Assembly: GCA_036403095.1 (NCBI GenBank)
Contig: DASWRQ010000123.1
Span: forward strand, 9,762-73,761
Reading direction: 5' to 3'
Source of the DNA: Kutzneria sp036403095
GTDB taxonomy: Bacteria > Actinomycetota > Actinomycetes > Mycobacteriales > Pseudonocardiaceae
DNA: 64,000 nt
Part shown: positions 14,783 through 23,101 of the stretch, piece after piece
Position numbering within the stretch: position 1 is the stretch's first letter
Layout: each line of letters starts with the position of its first letter
Notes under the pieces: generated by a model
Told to the model about the DNA's origin: nothing
Seen by the model: the letters and a program-made list of their open reading frames with translations, nothing else
The model's database searches: none
Translations under genes and position numbers: made by a program

Positions 14783-15550
14783 GTGATCACCGAGTACCTC
14801 CGCTACCGGATTCCCGACGGCCAGGGTAGCCAGTTCGAGGACGCTTACCGGCGGGCCGGCGAGATCCTGTCGCAGGCGCCGCAGTGCGTCGGCTGGGACG
14901 TCGCGCGGTCCGTGGACGAGCCGGCCTGCCACGTCGTGCGGATCCGGTGGACCTCCGCCGAGGACCATCTCCAGGGGTTCCGCGGCGGGCCGCACTTCCC
15001 GCCGTTCTTCGCCGAGGTGAAGCCCTTTGTGGGCAACATCGAGGAGATGCGGCACTACGAGGAGCTGGCCGCCGGCGCAGAGCCGCTGACCGATGCCCCG
15101 CCGACGCTCTACGACTGGGCCGGCGGCGAGAAGGCACTGACCGAGCTGACCGAAGCCTTCTACCGGGAGGTCCTGAAGGACGACCTGCTGGAGCCGTTGT
15201 TCCGGGGCATGTCGTCCGACCATCCGCGGCGGGTGGCGCACTGGCTGGGCGAGGTTTTCGGCGGGCCGGCGGCGTACACCGCGGAGCGCGGCGGCTACTC
15301 GACCATGCTGGGCATGCACCTGGGCAAGGCGATCACGGAGCGGCAGCGCCGTCGCTGGGTGAGCCTGCTCCAGGACGCCGCCGACGAGGTCGGGCTGCCG
15401 GCCGACCCGGAGTTCCGGGCGGCATTCACCGGCTACCTCGAGTGGGGCACGCGGATCGCCCTGTCCAACTCGCAGCCCGATGCCGATCCCGTGCGGCGGG
15501 CCCCGGTGCCGCGCTGGGGCTGGGGCGTGGCCCCGCCGTACATCCCCTGA
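14783..15550 (+). CDS. ABM monooxygenase domain fused to a truncated haemoglobin
   Basis: The 255-residue product begins with an antibiotic-biosynthesis-monooxygenase (ABM) domain (about 1-95: ITEYLRYRIPDGQGSQFEDAY and HVVRIRWTSAEDHLQGFR). A group II truncated haemoglobin follows (about 110-245) with LYDWAGGEKALTELTEAFY, HPRRVAHWLGEVFGGP and MLGMHLGKAITERQRRRWV; the last His-containing helix supplies the proximal ligand. A protein of this architecture has been described from Streptomyces avermitilis. A role in oxygen, NO or quinone chemistry is plausible. GTG 14783 keeps the divergent promoter free. The HxlR neighbour suggests redox or electrophile control. Confidence 0.87.
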   Translation: MITEYLRYRIPDGQGSQFEDAYRRAGEILSQAPQCVGWDVARSVDEPACHVVRIRWTSAEDHLQGFRGGPHFPPFFAEVKPFVGNIEEMRHYEELAAGAEPLTDAPPTLYDWAGGEKALTELTEAFYREVLKDDLLEPLFRGMSSDHPRRVAHWLGEVFGGPAAYTAERGGYSTMLGMHLGKAITERQRRRWVSLLQDAADEVGLPADPEFRAAFTGYLEWGTRIALSNSQPDADPVRRAPVPRWGWGVAPPYIP

Positions 15551-15556
15551 GCCGAC

Positions 15557-15609
15557 GTTGGGAAAGGACCATTCCTCACATCTGACGAGAGGAATGGTCC
15601 TTTCCCAAC
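15557..15609. terminator. Perfect 21-bp hairpin between convergent genes
   Basis: GTTGGGAAAGGACCATTCCTC (15557-15577) pairs exactly with 15589-15609 around an 11-nt loop. It lies between the globin-fusion stop and the rdgB stop and should work as a bidirectional terminator, although neither side has a long T run. The core GGAAAGGACC recurs in modified form in the 60158 hairpin. Confidence 0.75.
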
Positions 15610-15644
15610 ACTGAGGGCTTGACGGCGGTGCGGGGGGTGTGGGA

Positions 15645-16250
15645 TCAGGTGAGGGCGGAGGTGATGTGGGGGAGGAGGAGGCGCAGGGCGCGGCCGCGGT
15701 GGGAGAGGGCGTCCTTCTCGGCCGGGGAGAGCTCGGCGGAGGTGCGGGTGTCGCCCTCGGGCACGAAGATCGGGTCGTACCCGAAACCGTTGGCGCCGCG
15801 GGGTTCCCGGATGATGGTGCCGCGCCACTCGCCACGCACGACCACCGAGGCGCCGCCGGGCAGGACCAGGGCGGCGGCGCTGACGAAGGCGGCGCCGCGG
15901 CGTTCGTCGGGCACGTCGCCGAGCTGGGCGAGCACGAGCTCCAGGTTGGCGAGGTCGTCGCCGTGCCGGCCGGACCAGCGGGCCGACAACACGCCGGGCA
16001 TGCCGTTCAGGGCGTCGACGGCCAGGCCGGAGTCGTCGGCGACGGCCGGCAGGCCGGTGGCGGCGACGGCGTCGCGGGCCTTGGCCAGGGCGTTGCCCTC
16101 GAAGTCCGGTGCGGTCTCGGGCGCCTCGGGGAACGGGGGCACCGCGTCGAGGCCGATGACCTCGACGCCGGTGACGTCCGCGGCGACCATGATGCGGTCC
16201 AGCTCCACCAGCTTCTTGGCGTTGCGGGTGGCCAGCAGCAGCTTGGTCAC
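15645..16250 (-). CDS. rdgB: RdgB/HAM1 non-canonical purine NTP pyrophosphatase
   Basis: The 201-residue sequence is a full-length HAM1 enzyme: ATRNAKKLVEL near the N-terminus, ADDSGLAVDALNGMPGV with the catalytic Asp pair, ARWSGRHGDD, and NGFGYDPIFVP and LSPAEKDALSHRGRAL. It hydrolyses ITP, XTP and dITP to the monophosphates and keeps deaminated purines out of nucleic acids. GTG 16250 overlaps the rph stop as GTGA, so the two are translationally coupled. The rph-rdgB order is common in Actinobacteria. Confidence 0.96.
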   Translation of the reverse strand: MTKLLLATRNAKKLVELDRIMVAADVTGVEVIGLDAVPPFPEAPETAPDFEGNALAKARDAVAATGLPAVADDSGLAVDALNGMPGVLSARWSGRHGDDLANLELVLAQLGDVPDERRGAAFVSAAALVLPGGASVVVRGEWRGTIIREPRGANGFGYDPIFVPEGDTRTSAELSPAEKDALSHRGRALRLLLPHITSALT

Positions 16251-17020
16251 GACTTGCGCCGGCCCTTGGGCGACGGCTCCGGCAGCTGGCCCGGGTAGGG
16301 CAGCGCCAGCGCCTCGTTCTGCAGGCGGGTCAGCTCCGCGCAGCCGGCCAGCGCCAGGTCCAGCATCTGGTCCAGGGTGGAGCGCGCGAAGGTGGCGCCC
16401 TCACCGGTGCCCTGCACCTCGACCAGTGTGCCGGCGTCGGTGGCGACCACGTTCATGTCGACCTCGGCCCGGGCATCCTCCTCGTACGGCAGGTCCAACC
16501 GGACCCGGCCGTCGATCACGCCGACGCTGACCGCCGACACCGAGCAGGACAGCGGCTTGGGGTCGGCCAGCCGGCCGGCCGCCTCCAGCCAGGTGATGGC
16601 GTCGGCCAGCGCCACGTACGCGCCGGTGATGGCCGCGGTGCGGGTGCCGCCGTCGGCCTGGATCACGTCGCAGTCGATGACGATGGTGTTCTCGCCCAGC
16701 GCGGACAGGTCGATGCAGGCCCGCAGGGCCCGCCCGATCAGCCGGCTGATCTCGTGGGTGCGGCCGCCGATCTTGCCCTTGACCGACTCCCGGTCCCCCC
16801 GGGTGTGGGTGGCCGAGGGCAACATGGCGTACTCGGCGGTGACCCAGCCCAGCCCGGACCCGGCGCGCCAGCGCGGCACGCCGTCGTTGACGCTGGCCGC
16901 GCACAGCACCCGGGTGTTGCCGAACTCGACCAGCACGGACCCGGCCGGCCACTGCTGGTAGCCACGGGTGATCTTGATCTCGCGGAGGGACTCGTCGCCT
17001 CGGCCATCTGCTCTAACCAC
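16247..17020 (-). CDS. rph: Ribonuclease PH
   Basis: A 257-residue phosphorolytic exoribonuclease. Motifs include VRADGRGDESLR at the start, GNTRVLCAASV, the basic substrate loop RGDRESVKGKIGGRTHEISRLIGRALRA shown here in parts, IDCDVIQADGGTRTAAITGA, and GTGEGATFAR. RNase PH trims tRNA 3' ends with phosphate as cofactor and works as a hexamer of dimers in the cytoplasm. It is the first gene of the rph-rdgB unit. The short C-terminal tail PSPKGRRKS is basic. The GTG at 17020 is used as start; the next gene is divergent. Confidence 0.96.
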   Translation of the reverse strand: MVRADGRGDESLREIKITRGYQQWPAGSVLVEFGNTRVLCAASVNDGVPRWRAGSGLGWVTAEYAMLPSATHTRGDRESVKGKIGGRTHEISRLIGRALRACIDLSALGENTIVIDCDVIQADGGTRTAAITGAYVALADAITWLEAAGRLADPKPLSCSVSAVSVGVIDGRVRLDLPYEEDARAEVDMNVVATDAGTLVEVQGTGEGATFARSTLDQMLDLALAGCAELTRLQNEALALPYPGQLPEPSPKGRRKS

Positions 17021-17106
17021 CCGGCTAGCCTACGGGCACCCGATCGAACCCCAGACTTTGAACCACCTGTTTTGAACCACCTCCGCCCTTCCAACGTGAG
17101 GTTGTC

Positions 17107-17736
17107 ATGACCCTTGCCGACAACTCGTTCACCATCAACGGGCTGCCGCTCCACCCGCTGCTGGTGCATACCGTCGTCGTGCTGCTACCCCTGGCCGCGG
17201 TCGGCAGCATCATCATCGCCGTGGTCCCCAAGTGGCGCCGCCGCTACTGGCTGCCGGTGCTGGTGCTGGCCCTGCTGGGCATCGGCTCGGTGCCGATCAC
17301 CCAGCAGGCCGGGGAGGCCCTGTACGACACCATCAAGGGGTCCCCGCCCGGGCTGGCCCACCACCGGGACCTCGGCAACGCCCTGTTGCCGTACGCGATC
17401 GCCTTCGGCGTGATGCTGGTCCTGCTGCTGGTCGTGGGCCGGATCGCCGACCGCGAGCGGGCCACCGGCGGCGTCCGCGCCGTCCGGGCGTCCTCGCCCG
17501 CGCCCCGGCAGCAGCCGGTCGCCCCGGGCGTGCACAGCCTCGAGGAGCTGGACGAGGAGACCTCCGGCACCCCCGGCCTGGTCGAGGAGGCCGCGCCGGC
17601 CTCGTCGAAGTTCTGGGGCGTGATCACGGTCATCGTGGCCCTCGCGCTGATCGCCAGCGCGGTCGCCGTGACGTACGAGATCTACCTGATCGGCGACAGC
17701 GGGGCCGCGGCCGTGTGGAAGGGCGTGGGCGGCTGA
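17107..17736 (+). CDS. DUF2231 membrane protein
   Basis: The 209-residue product has three N-terminal hydrophobic segments (about 18-40, 47-65, 95-115), a polar Pro/Glu-rich linker (about 120-170), and a final span near residues 175-195. LPLHPLLVHTVVVLLPLAAVGS carries the HP..VH signature of DUF2231, whose members may bind haem through such histidines, though the function is not established. The start ATG 17107 follows GTGAGGTTGTC. It is divergent from rph and converges on the metallo-beta-lactamase gene eight bases later. A second DUF2231 gene lies at 37789-38295. Confidence 0.82.
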   Translation: MTLADNSFTINGLPLHPLLVHTVVVLLPLAAVGSIIIAVVPKWRRRYWLPVLVLALLGIGSVPITQQAGEALYDTIKGSPPGLAHHRDLGNALLPYAIAFGVMLVLLLVVGRIADRERATGGVRAVRASSPAPRQQPVAPGVHSLEELDEETSGTPGLVEEAAPASSKFWGVITVIVALALIASAVAVTYEIYLIGDSGAAAVWKGVGG

Positions 17737-17744
17737 GCCTGGGT

Positions 17745-18515
17745 CTACACCTCGTAGGACCGGCCCTGCTCGGCGAGCAGCACCTCGCCGTCGAACTCGC
17801 CGCGCGCCTCGGCCAGCACCACCTGCGGGTCCGTCCACGGCGCGACGTGGGTGAGCATGAGCCGGCCCGCTCCGGCCCGGCACGCGGTCTGCCCCGCCTG
17901 CCGGCCGGACATGTGCATGTCCGCGGGACGGGTGGGCAGGTCGGTCCAGGTGGCCTCGGCCAGCAGCAGGTCCACGCCCGCGGCCAGGCCGTCCAGCGCC
18001 GGGCAGGCCGCGGTGTCGCCGGAATACACCAGTGACTGGCCGTCGTGCTCGATCCGGAAGCCGTAGGCCTCGCACGGGTGCTTGACCAGCGCCGAAGTCA
18101 CCTTCAGCGGGCCGATCTGCACGGTCTCACCGGTCAGCGGGTGGAAGTCGAACACCGTCGAGAAGTCGGTGGTCTGCCGCTCCGCGTCGTTCGGCGCGTA
18201 CTGGGCGGCGAACCGCCGGGCCGTGTCGGACGGGCCGTGCACCGGCAGCGGGCGCTGCTCCGGCGGGTACGGCGGCCGCGGGTGGTAGCGGCGCAGCACG
18301 GCCAGCGCGCTGAAGTCGGCGCAGTGATCGGGGTGCAGGTGCGAGAAGACCAGCGCGTCGATGTCGAACGCGCTCATCCGGGCCTGCAAGGCGGCCAGGG
18401 CGCCGTTGCCCAGGTCCAGCACCAGTCGGAAGCCGTCCGCCTCGACCAGGTAGCACGGGGCGGGCGCGGCCGGCCCGGGCACGCTGCCCGAGCACCCGAT
18501 GATGGTCAGCTTCAC
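17745..18515 (-). CDS. Metallo-beta-lactamase-fold phosphodiesterase, Rv1339-like
   Basis: The product (256 aa) opens with KLTIIGCSGSVPGP and has the metal motif SHLHPDHCAD plus later YSGDT, EATW and a HMSGRQAG/THVAPW pair, the RNase Z-like phosphodiesterase pattern. Gene order next to murI and rph matches Mycobacterium tuberculosis Rv1339, reported as an atypical class II cyclic-AMP phosphodiesterase. That makes cyclic nucleotide or other phosphodiester hydrolysis the best inference. The start overlaps the murI stop by four bases. Confidence 0.88.
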   Translation of the reverse strand: MKLTIIGCSGSVPGPAAPAPCYLVEADGFRLVLDLGNGALAALQARMSAFDIDALVFSHLHPDHCADFSALAVLRRYHPRPPYPPEQRPLPVHGPSDTARRFAAQYAPNDAERQTTDFSTVFDFHPLTGETVQIGPLKVTSALVKHPCEAYGFRIEHDGQSLVYSGDTAACPALDGLAAGVDLLLAEATWTDLPTRPADMHMSGRQAGQTACRAGAGRLMLTHVAPWTDPQVVLAEARGEFDGEVLLAEQGRSYEV

Positions 18516-19345
18516 GGCGTAGAGGGTGACATGACAGCGCCGACCGCTCCTACCTGCGGACCGAGGAACCGGCGGGCCAGTCGCCGGAACGGCTCGGCCG
18601 GGCCGGTGGCCAGGAACTCGTGCTCGGCGTACTCCCGACCCGACTCATCCGTGGGCGGCTCCCGGAACAGGTCGCGCTCGGTGAGCACCCGGACCACGTC
18701 CTTGGCCGTCTCCTCGGCGCTGGACACCAGGGTCACCTGGTCCCCCATCACGATCTGGATCACACCGGTGAGCAGCGGGTAGTGCGTGCAGCCGAGGATG
18801 AGCGTGTCCACGTCGGCGCGGTGCAGCGGCTCCAGGTACATCTCGGTGAGGCCGAGCACCTGCCGGCCGGAGGTGATGCCGCGCTCCACGAAGTCCACGA
18901 ACCGTGGGCAGGCGGCGCTGGTCAGCGTGACCTGCGGGGCGGCGGCGAAGGCGTCGTCGTAGGCGCGGGACTGCACGGTGCCCTGGGTGCCGATCAGGCC
19001 GATCCGGCCGGAGCGGCTGGTCGCCACGGCCCGGCGCACGGCCGGCAGCACCACCTCGACCACCGGGATGTCGTAGCGCTCGCGGGCGTCCCGCAGGCAG
19101 GCGGCCGACGCCGTGTTGCAGGCGATGACCAGCATCTTCACCCCGCTGGCCACCAGCTGGTCGAATGCCGCGAGGGCGTGCCGCCTGGCCTCGGCGATGG
19201 GCAGCGGGCCGTACGGGCAGTTCGCGGTGTCGCCGAGGTAGCGGACGCGCTCGCCGGGCAGCTGGTCCATGATCGCGCGGGCGACGGTGAGGCCGCCAAC
19301 TCCGGAGTCGAAGATCCCGATCGGGGCGTCGGCGGCAGGGCTCAC
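18512..19345 (-). CDS. murI: Glutamate racemase
   Basis: Full-length (277 aa) Asp/Glu racemase. IGIFDSGVGGLTVARAI is the N-terminal signature, and the two catalytic cysteines sit in ACNTASA and GCTHYPLL. It converts L- to D-glutamate for peptidoglycan. GTG 19345 overlaps the rhomboid stop and the murI stop overlaps the next start, so rhomboid, murI and the phosphodiesterase form one coupled unit transcribed leftwards. Confidence 0.97.
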   Translation of the reverse strand: MSPAADAPIGIFDSGVGGLTVARAIMDQLPGERVRYLGDTANCPYGPLPIAEARRHALAAFDQLVASGVKMLVIACNTASAACLRDARERYDIPVVEVVLPAVRRAVATSRSGRIGLIGTQGTVQSRAYDDAFAAAPQVTLTSAACPRFVDFVERGITSGRQVLGLTEMYLEPLHRADVDTLILGCTHYPLLTGVIQIVMGDQVTLVSSAEETAKDVVRVLTERDLFREPPTDESGREYAEHEFLATGPAEPFRRLARRFLGPQVGAVGAVMSPSTP

Positions 19346-19983
19346 ACTGCGAGACTACCGGCGGTGCGGGCCGGTCGGTTGGCCATCGCGACCAGCCAGG
19401 CCGACAGCAGACCGCCCAGCGCGCCGAACGCGTGCGCCTGCCACGAGATCTCCGGGTTCACGTTGGGCAGCAGGCCCCACAGCGCGCTGCCCCAGTAGAA
19501 CAGCAGCACCGCGGCCACCACGAGCTGCTTGAGGCTGCGATTGAAGATGCCCCGCACCAGCAGGAACATCAGCCAGCCGAACGCGATGCCGGAGGCGCCG
19601 ACGGTGGACACCCCGGTGTCCTCGGTCAGCCACACGCCCAGGCCGCTGATCAGCCAGATCACCACCGTGACGGCCACCCACCGCCGAATCCCGACCGCCA
19701 TCGCCAGCCAGCCGAACAGCACCACCGGCACCGTGTTGGAGATCAGGTGCGCCCAGCCGACGTGCAGCAACGGCGCCCAGATCACGCCCAGCAGCCCGGT
19801 CACCCGGTGCGACACGATGCCGTAGTCGTTGAGCGAGCCGTGGAAGATCGCCAGGTTGACCAGCTCCACCCCGTACAGCAGCGCGGTGAACGCGACGATC
19901 ACCACGGCGGCCTGCAGCGGTCTGGGCGGCAGGACCCGGTTGACGGGCTTGCCAGGCGCCGACGGTACGGGAAGGGTAGCCAC
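19342..19983 (-). CDS. Rhomboid-family intramembrane serine protease
   Basis: The 213-residue protein has six hydrophobic segments. The catalytic Ser lies in VGASGIAFG (GxSG) and the His in WQAHAFGALGG, giving the rhomboid dyad in the membrane. HVGWAHLISNTVPVVLFG corresponds to the HxxxN motif of helix 2. The substrate is unknown. The position before murI matches Rv1337 in mycobacteria. GTG 19983 is the start; the SMP-30-like gene is divergent, with 63 bp between starts. Confidence 0.92.
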   Translation of the reverse strand: MATLPVPSAPGKPVNRVLPPRPLQAAVVIVAFTALLYGVELVNLAIFHGSLNDYGIVSHRVTGLLGVIWAPLLHVGWAHLISNTVPVVLFGWLAMAVGIRRWVAVTVVIWLISGLGVWLTEDTGVSTVGASGIAFGWLMFLLVRGIFNRSLKQLVVAAVLLFYWGSALWGLLPNVNPEISWQAHAFGALGGLLSAWLVAMANRPARTAGSLAV

Positions 19984-20046
19984 GTGACCGAGCGTAAGGC
20001 CGGTCAGCGGTCCAGGGCATCAGGAACAACCCTTAAGGTGCAGCTA

Positions 20047-20883
20047 GTGATCGAAGTGGCAGTGCGCGGCGACGCGACGCTCGGTGAGGGCCCCACGTGG
20101 GACACGTCGACGTCCACGCTGCTGTGGGTGGACATCCTCGGTAGCGCGGTGCACCGGTACGACCCGGGACGCGGCACGGACGACGTGCTGCCGACGCCGC
20201 AGCACGTCGGGGCGGCGAAGCCCCGCGCGGCCGGCGGTCTCGTCGCCAACCTGCGGGACGGCGTGGCGCTGATCGACGCCGACGGCAGCCAGCGCTGGCT
20301 GGTGTACTGGGAGCGCGATGGCGTGCGCGGCAACGACGCGGCCGTGGACGGCGCGGGGCGGCTGTGGGCCGGCACCATGCGCTACGACGCCGCCGAGGCC
20401 GGCGGCTGGCTGGCCTGCGTGGAGCCGGACGGCGCGGCCAAGGTGCTGCTGGACGACGTGACCGTCAGCAACGGGATCGCGTGGAGCCCGGACAACACGC
20501 TGATGTACTACATCGACACGCCGACCGGCCGGGTCGACATGTTCGACTACGACCTGGCAACGGGTTCCGCGACCGATCGCCGTCCACTGTGCACGGTCGA
20601 GGGCTCGCCCGACGGCATGTGCGTGGACGCCGACGGGTGCCTGTGGGTGGCGGTGTGGGGCGGCAGCGCGATCCGCCGCTACACGCCCGAGGGCAAGCTG
20701 GACCGCGAGGTGCCGGTGCCGGTCTCGCAGCCGACGGCGTGTGCCTTCGGTGGCCCCGATTTCACCGACCTGTACGTGACGACCGCTCGTGAGGGGCTCC
20801 AGAACCCCGAGGAACTGGCCGGATCCTTGTTGGTGCTGCCCGATTTCGGCGTCGGGCTGCCGTCGACGACGTTCGCCGGCTAG
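20047..20883 (+). CDS. SMP-30/gluconolactonase-family lactonase
   Basis: This 278-residue beta-propeller shows the SMP-30 pattern: GEGPTWD (metal-binding Glu), GNDAAVDGAGRLWAGTM (Asn/Asp), SNGIAWSPDNTLMYYIDT and GSPDGMCVDADG. The family hydrolyses sugar lactones such as gluconolactone with a divalent metal. GTG 20047 is preferred because AAGG sits eight bases upstream; GTG 20038 is the alternative. Its TAG stop overlaps that of the convergent permease at a CTAG. Confidence 0.88.
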   Translation: MIEVAVRGDATLGEGPTWDTSTSTLLWVDILGSAVHRYDPGRGTDDVLPTPQHVGAAKPRAAGGLVANLRDGVALIDADGSQRWLVYWERDGVRGNDAAVDGAGRLWAGTMRYDAAEAGGWLACVEPDGAAKVLLDDVTVSNGIAWSPDNTLMYYIDTPTGRVDMFDYDLATGSATDRRPLCTVEGSPDGMCVDADGCLWVAVWGGSAIRRYTPEGKLDREVPVPVSQPTACAFGGPDFTDLYVTTAREGLQNPEELAGSLLVLPDFGVGLPSTTFAG

Positions 20884-21635
20884 AAGGTCCGAAGCAACAG
20901 CGTGGACGCGGTGACCAGGCCGAGGACGCCGATCACCGAGCGCAGCGCGATGGCCGGAAGGTAGCGGGAGAGGCGGGCCCCGAGCGGCCCGCCGATCGCC
21001 GTGGTCGCGGCCAGCACGATCGCCGCCGGCCAGTTCACCGGGGCGGTGAAAGCGAAGATCACGCCGGCCACGCCGTTGGCCGCGGTCTGGAGCACGTTCT
21101 TGACGGCGTTCATCTGGTGCGCGTCGTCGGTGACCATGAGTCCCAGCATCGCGGCGAAGATGATGCCCACGCCGGCGCCGAAGTAGCCGCCGTACGCGCC
21201 GTTGGCGAACATCCCGCCGATCAGCGCGGCGTTGTTGTTGCGGTGCGGCGCTCGGGACCGCAATCGCTTGACCAGCAACGGTTGTGTCAACACCAGCAGC
21301 GCGCCCATGGCCAGCAGCGCCGGCGCGGCGTAGTCGAAGACCTTGCCGGGCAACACGAACAGCAGCACCGCGCCGACCACCGACCCGATCGCCGCCGGCG
21401 GCACCAGCTTGCGCAGGACGCGGCCCTGGCCGCGCAGTTCCTTGCGGAAGCCGACGACCGCGGCCAGCGAGCCGGGCACGACGCCGACGCAGTTGGTCAC
21501 GTTGGCGGCCAGCGGGCTCAGGCCGAGGCCGACCATCAGCGGGAAGGTGAGCAGGGCTCCGGCGCCGGCGACGGCGTTGAGCATGCCCACGATCAGTCCG
21601 GTCGCGGCGACGAGACCGAGCGCCAGTGGTGTCAC
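20880..21635 (-). CDS. TauE/SafE-family sulfite/organic-anion permease
   Basis: The product has 251 residues and about eight hydrophobic helices. The two TauE/SafE halves begin with GLIVGMLNAVAGAGALLTFPLM and GMFANGAYGGYFGAGVGIIFAAML. The family exports or imports sulfite, sulfoacetate and related anions. GTG 21635 sits behind CAAGGA with almost no spacing, so the true start is not certain. A LysR gene is divergent 80 bp away and probably controls this permease. Confidence 0.85.
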   Translation of the reverse strand: MTPLALGLVAATGLIVGMLNAVAGAGALLTFPLMVGLGLSPLAANVTNCVGVVPGSLAAVVGFRKELRGQGRVLRKLVPPAAIGSVVGAVLLFVLPGKVFDYAAPALLAMGALLVLTQPLLVKRLRSRAPHRNNNAALIGGMFANGAYGGYFGAGVGIIFAAMLGLMVTDDAHQMNAVKNVLQTAANGVAGVIFAFTAPVNWPAAIVLAATTAIGGPLGARLSRYLPAIALRSVIGVLGLVTASTLLLRTF

Positions 21636-21658
21636 TCCTTGAGGGTCGACCCGACGGT

Positions 21659-21712
21659 ATCGATGCGTCCAATGAATGTTCCCCATGGAAACGATGCGTG
21701 CTAGACATCGAT
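21659..21712. promoter_or_regulatory. Candidate LysR operator region
   Basis: Between the divergent permease and lysR starts, ATCGATG (21659-21665) and CATCGAT (21706-21712) form an inverted pair 40 bp apart, and CGATGCGT occurs twice in direct orientation (21661-21668 and 21692-21699). LysR regulators commonly bind two half-site pairs across such a short gap. This is inferred from position and symmetry. Confidence 0.4.
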
Positions 21713-21714
21713 TC

Positions 21715-22626
21715 GTGGACATGGACGAGCTGCGCTGGTTCATCAGGGTCGCCGAGAGCCGGACCGTGACGGAGGCGGCCGAGACGCTGCACCTGTCCCA
21801 GCCGGCGCTGTCGCGGGGGCTGGGCCGGCTGGAACGGGAGGTCGGCGCGCCACTGTTCGACCGGGTCGGGCGGGGCCTGCGGCTCAACGCCAACGGCCAG
21901 GCGCTGCTGGAAGGCGCGCGACGGGCCGTGTCCGCGGTCGACGGCGCGCGGCAGTCCATCGGCGAGCTCGCCGACCCCGATCGCGGGACCGTTAACCTGG
22001 CTTTCCTCAACACCATGGGCCCGCTGGTCGTGCCCACGCTGCTGAGCGGGTACCGGCCACGCCGCCCGAACGTGCAGTTCCGGCTGCGGCAGGGCGGGAC
22101 CGAGCGCATCGAGCAGTACCTGCTGGACGGCCTGGTCGACCTGCTGTTGATCTCGACGCCGGGATCGCCCGGCATCATCTGGCAGCCGCTGCTGCGCGAG
22201 CCGCTGGTGCTGGTCGTGCCGACCTATCACCGGCTGGCCGGGCGGTCGTCGGTGGAGTTGGCCGAGGTGCGCGACGAGCCGTTCGTGATCTTCTCTCGGG
22301 GCTTCGGCATGCGGCCGACGACCGAGCGACTGTGCGCCGAGGCCGGCTTCGCGCCACGGATCGCCTGCGAGGGCGAGGACGGCGCCACGCTGCGGGGACT
22401 GATCGGCGCCGGCTGTGGCGTCGGGCTGATGGGGCCCGGGCCCGCTCCCCTGCCCGACGTCGTCGAGCTGCCGGTGTCCGATCCGCCGTGCTACCGGATG
22501 ATCGGGCTCGCCTGGTGCGACCGATTCATGCCGGCCGCCGCCGACGCCTTCCGCTCCTTCGCCCTGGCCGAGGCCAAACCCCCTGGCACCTGGCGCCCGT
22601 TCACGCTAGCGTTGGATACGGAGTGA
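21715..22626 (+). CDS. LysR-type transcriptional regulator
   Basis: The product (303 aa) starts MDMDELRWFIRVAE, then the LysR winged helix-turn-helix TVTEAAETLHLSQPALSRGL and GRLEREVGAPLFDRVGRGLRL. Residues about 90-295 are the periplasmic-binding-like effector domain. GTG 21715 is used; ATG 21721 is possible. It is transcribed away from the TauE/SafE permease and probably regulates it. The effector is unknown, with small sulfonates or anions as guesses from the permease family. Confidence 0.9.
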   Translation: MDMDELRWFIRVAESRTVTEAAETLHLSQPALSRGLGRLEREVGAPLFDRVGRGLRLNANGQALLEGARRAVSAVDGARQSIGELADPDRGTVNLAFLNTMGPLVVPTLLSGYRPRRPNVQFRLRQGGTERIEQYLLDGLVDLLLISTPGSPGIIWQPLLREPLVLVVPTYHRLAGRSSVELAEVRDEPFVIFSRGFGMRPTTERLCAEAGFAPRIACEGEDGATLRGLIGAGCGVGLMGPGPAPLPDVVELPVSDPPCYRMIGLAWCDRFMPAAADAFRSFALAEAKPPGTWRPFTLALDTE

Positions 22627-22653
22627 AGGTTCCGTTTTAGGGGGTAGTTCGAG

Positions 22654-23019
22654 ATGACCGCACCCGCCGAGGTGTTCCGCCGGCTCGTCGACGGCGTCGT
22701 GAGCAAGCAGTGGGACCAGCTCCCGCTGCTCTATGCCGAGGACGCCGTGGTCGTGCATCCGTTCAGCACCGATCCCGCCATCGCTCGGCTTTCCGGCCGA
22801 GACGAGATACGTGCGCACTTCGCGCGCGCCGCCGAGATGGGCGTCGACTTCCGGGCCGAGGACGTGGTCATCCACGAGACCACCGATCCCGAGGTCGTCG
22901 TCGGCGAGTTCACGTACCGGGGCACCTTGGGCGACAAGGACATCACCATGCCGGCCATCTTCGTGCTCCGGGTGCGCGACGGCCTGATCGTCTCCTCCCG
23001 CGACTACGCCGCCCGCTGA
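22654..23019 (+). CDS. SnoaL-like (NTF2-fold) protein
   Basis: A 121-residue NTF2-fold protein with the usual N-terminal helix (EVFRRLVDGVVSKQWDQLPLLYAEDAVV, seen in parts), GRDEIRAHFARA, and a C-terminal beta sheet ending VLRVRDGLIVSSRDYA. Members are small cyclases, isomerases or dehydratases, or have no known activity. No polyketide or steroid genes are near, so no substrate is proposed. The start ATG 22654 lies 27 bp after the LysR stop, and the gene may be cotranscribed with it. Confidence 0.8.
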   Translation: MTAPAEVFRRLVDGVVSKQWDQLPLLYAEDAVVVHPFSTDPAIARLSGRDEIRAHFARAAEMGVDFRAEDVVIHETTDPEVVVGEFTYRGTLGDKDITMPAIFVLRVRDGLIVSSRDYAAR

Positions 23020-23027
23020 GCCTTTAC

Positions 23028-23082
23028 CGCTACCTAAGTGGCTCATTTGGCTTCTGAAGCCGAATGAGCCACTTAGGTAGCG
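23028..23082. terminator. 27-bp near-perfect hairpin between convergent genes
   Basis: The arms 23028-23054 and 23056-23082 pair over 27 bp with a single G-T pair; in practice a few central bases open as the loop. It ends the snoaL-like gene from one side and the long cysM operon from the other. A-rich runs follow on the plus strand rather than T runs. Confidence 0.75.
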
Positions 23083-23101
23083 CAAAAAGCAAAAAGGGGG
23101 G

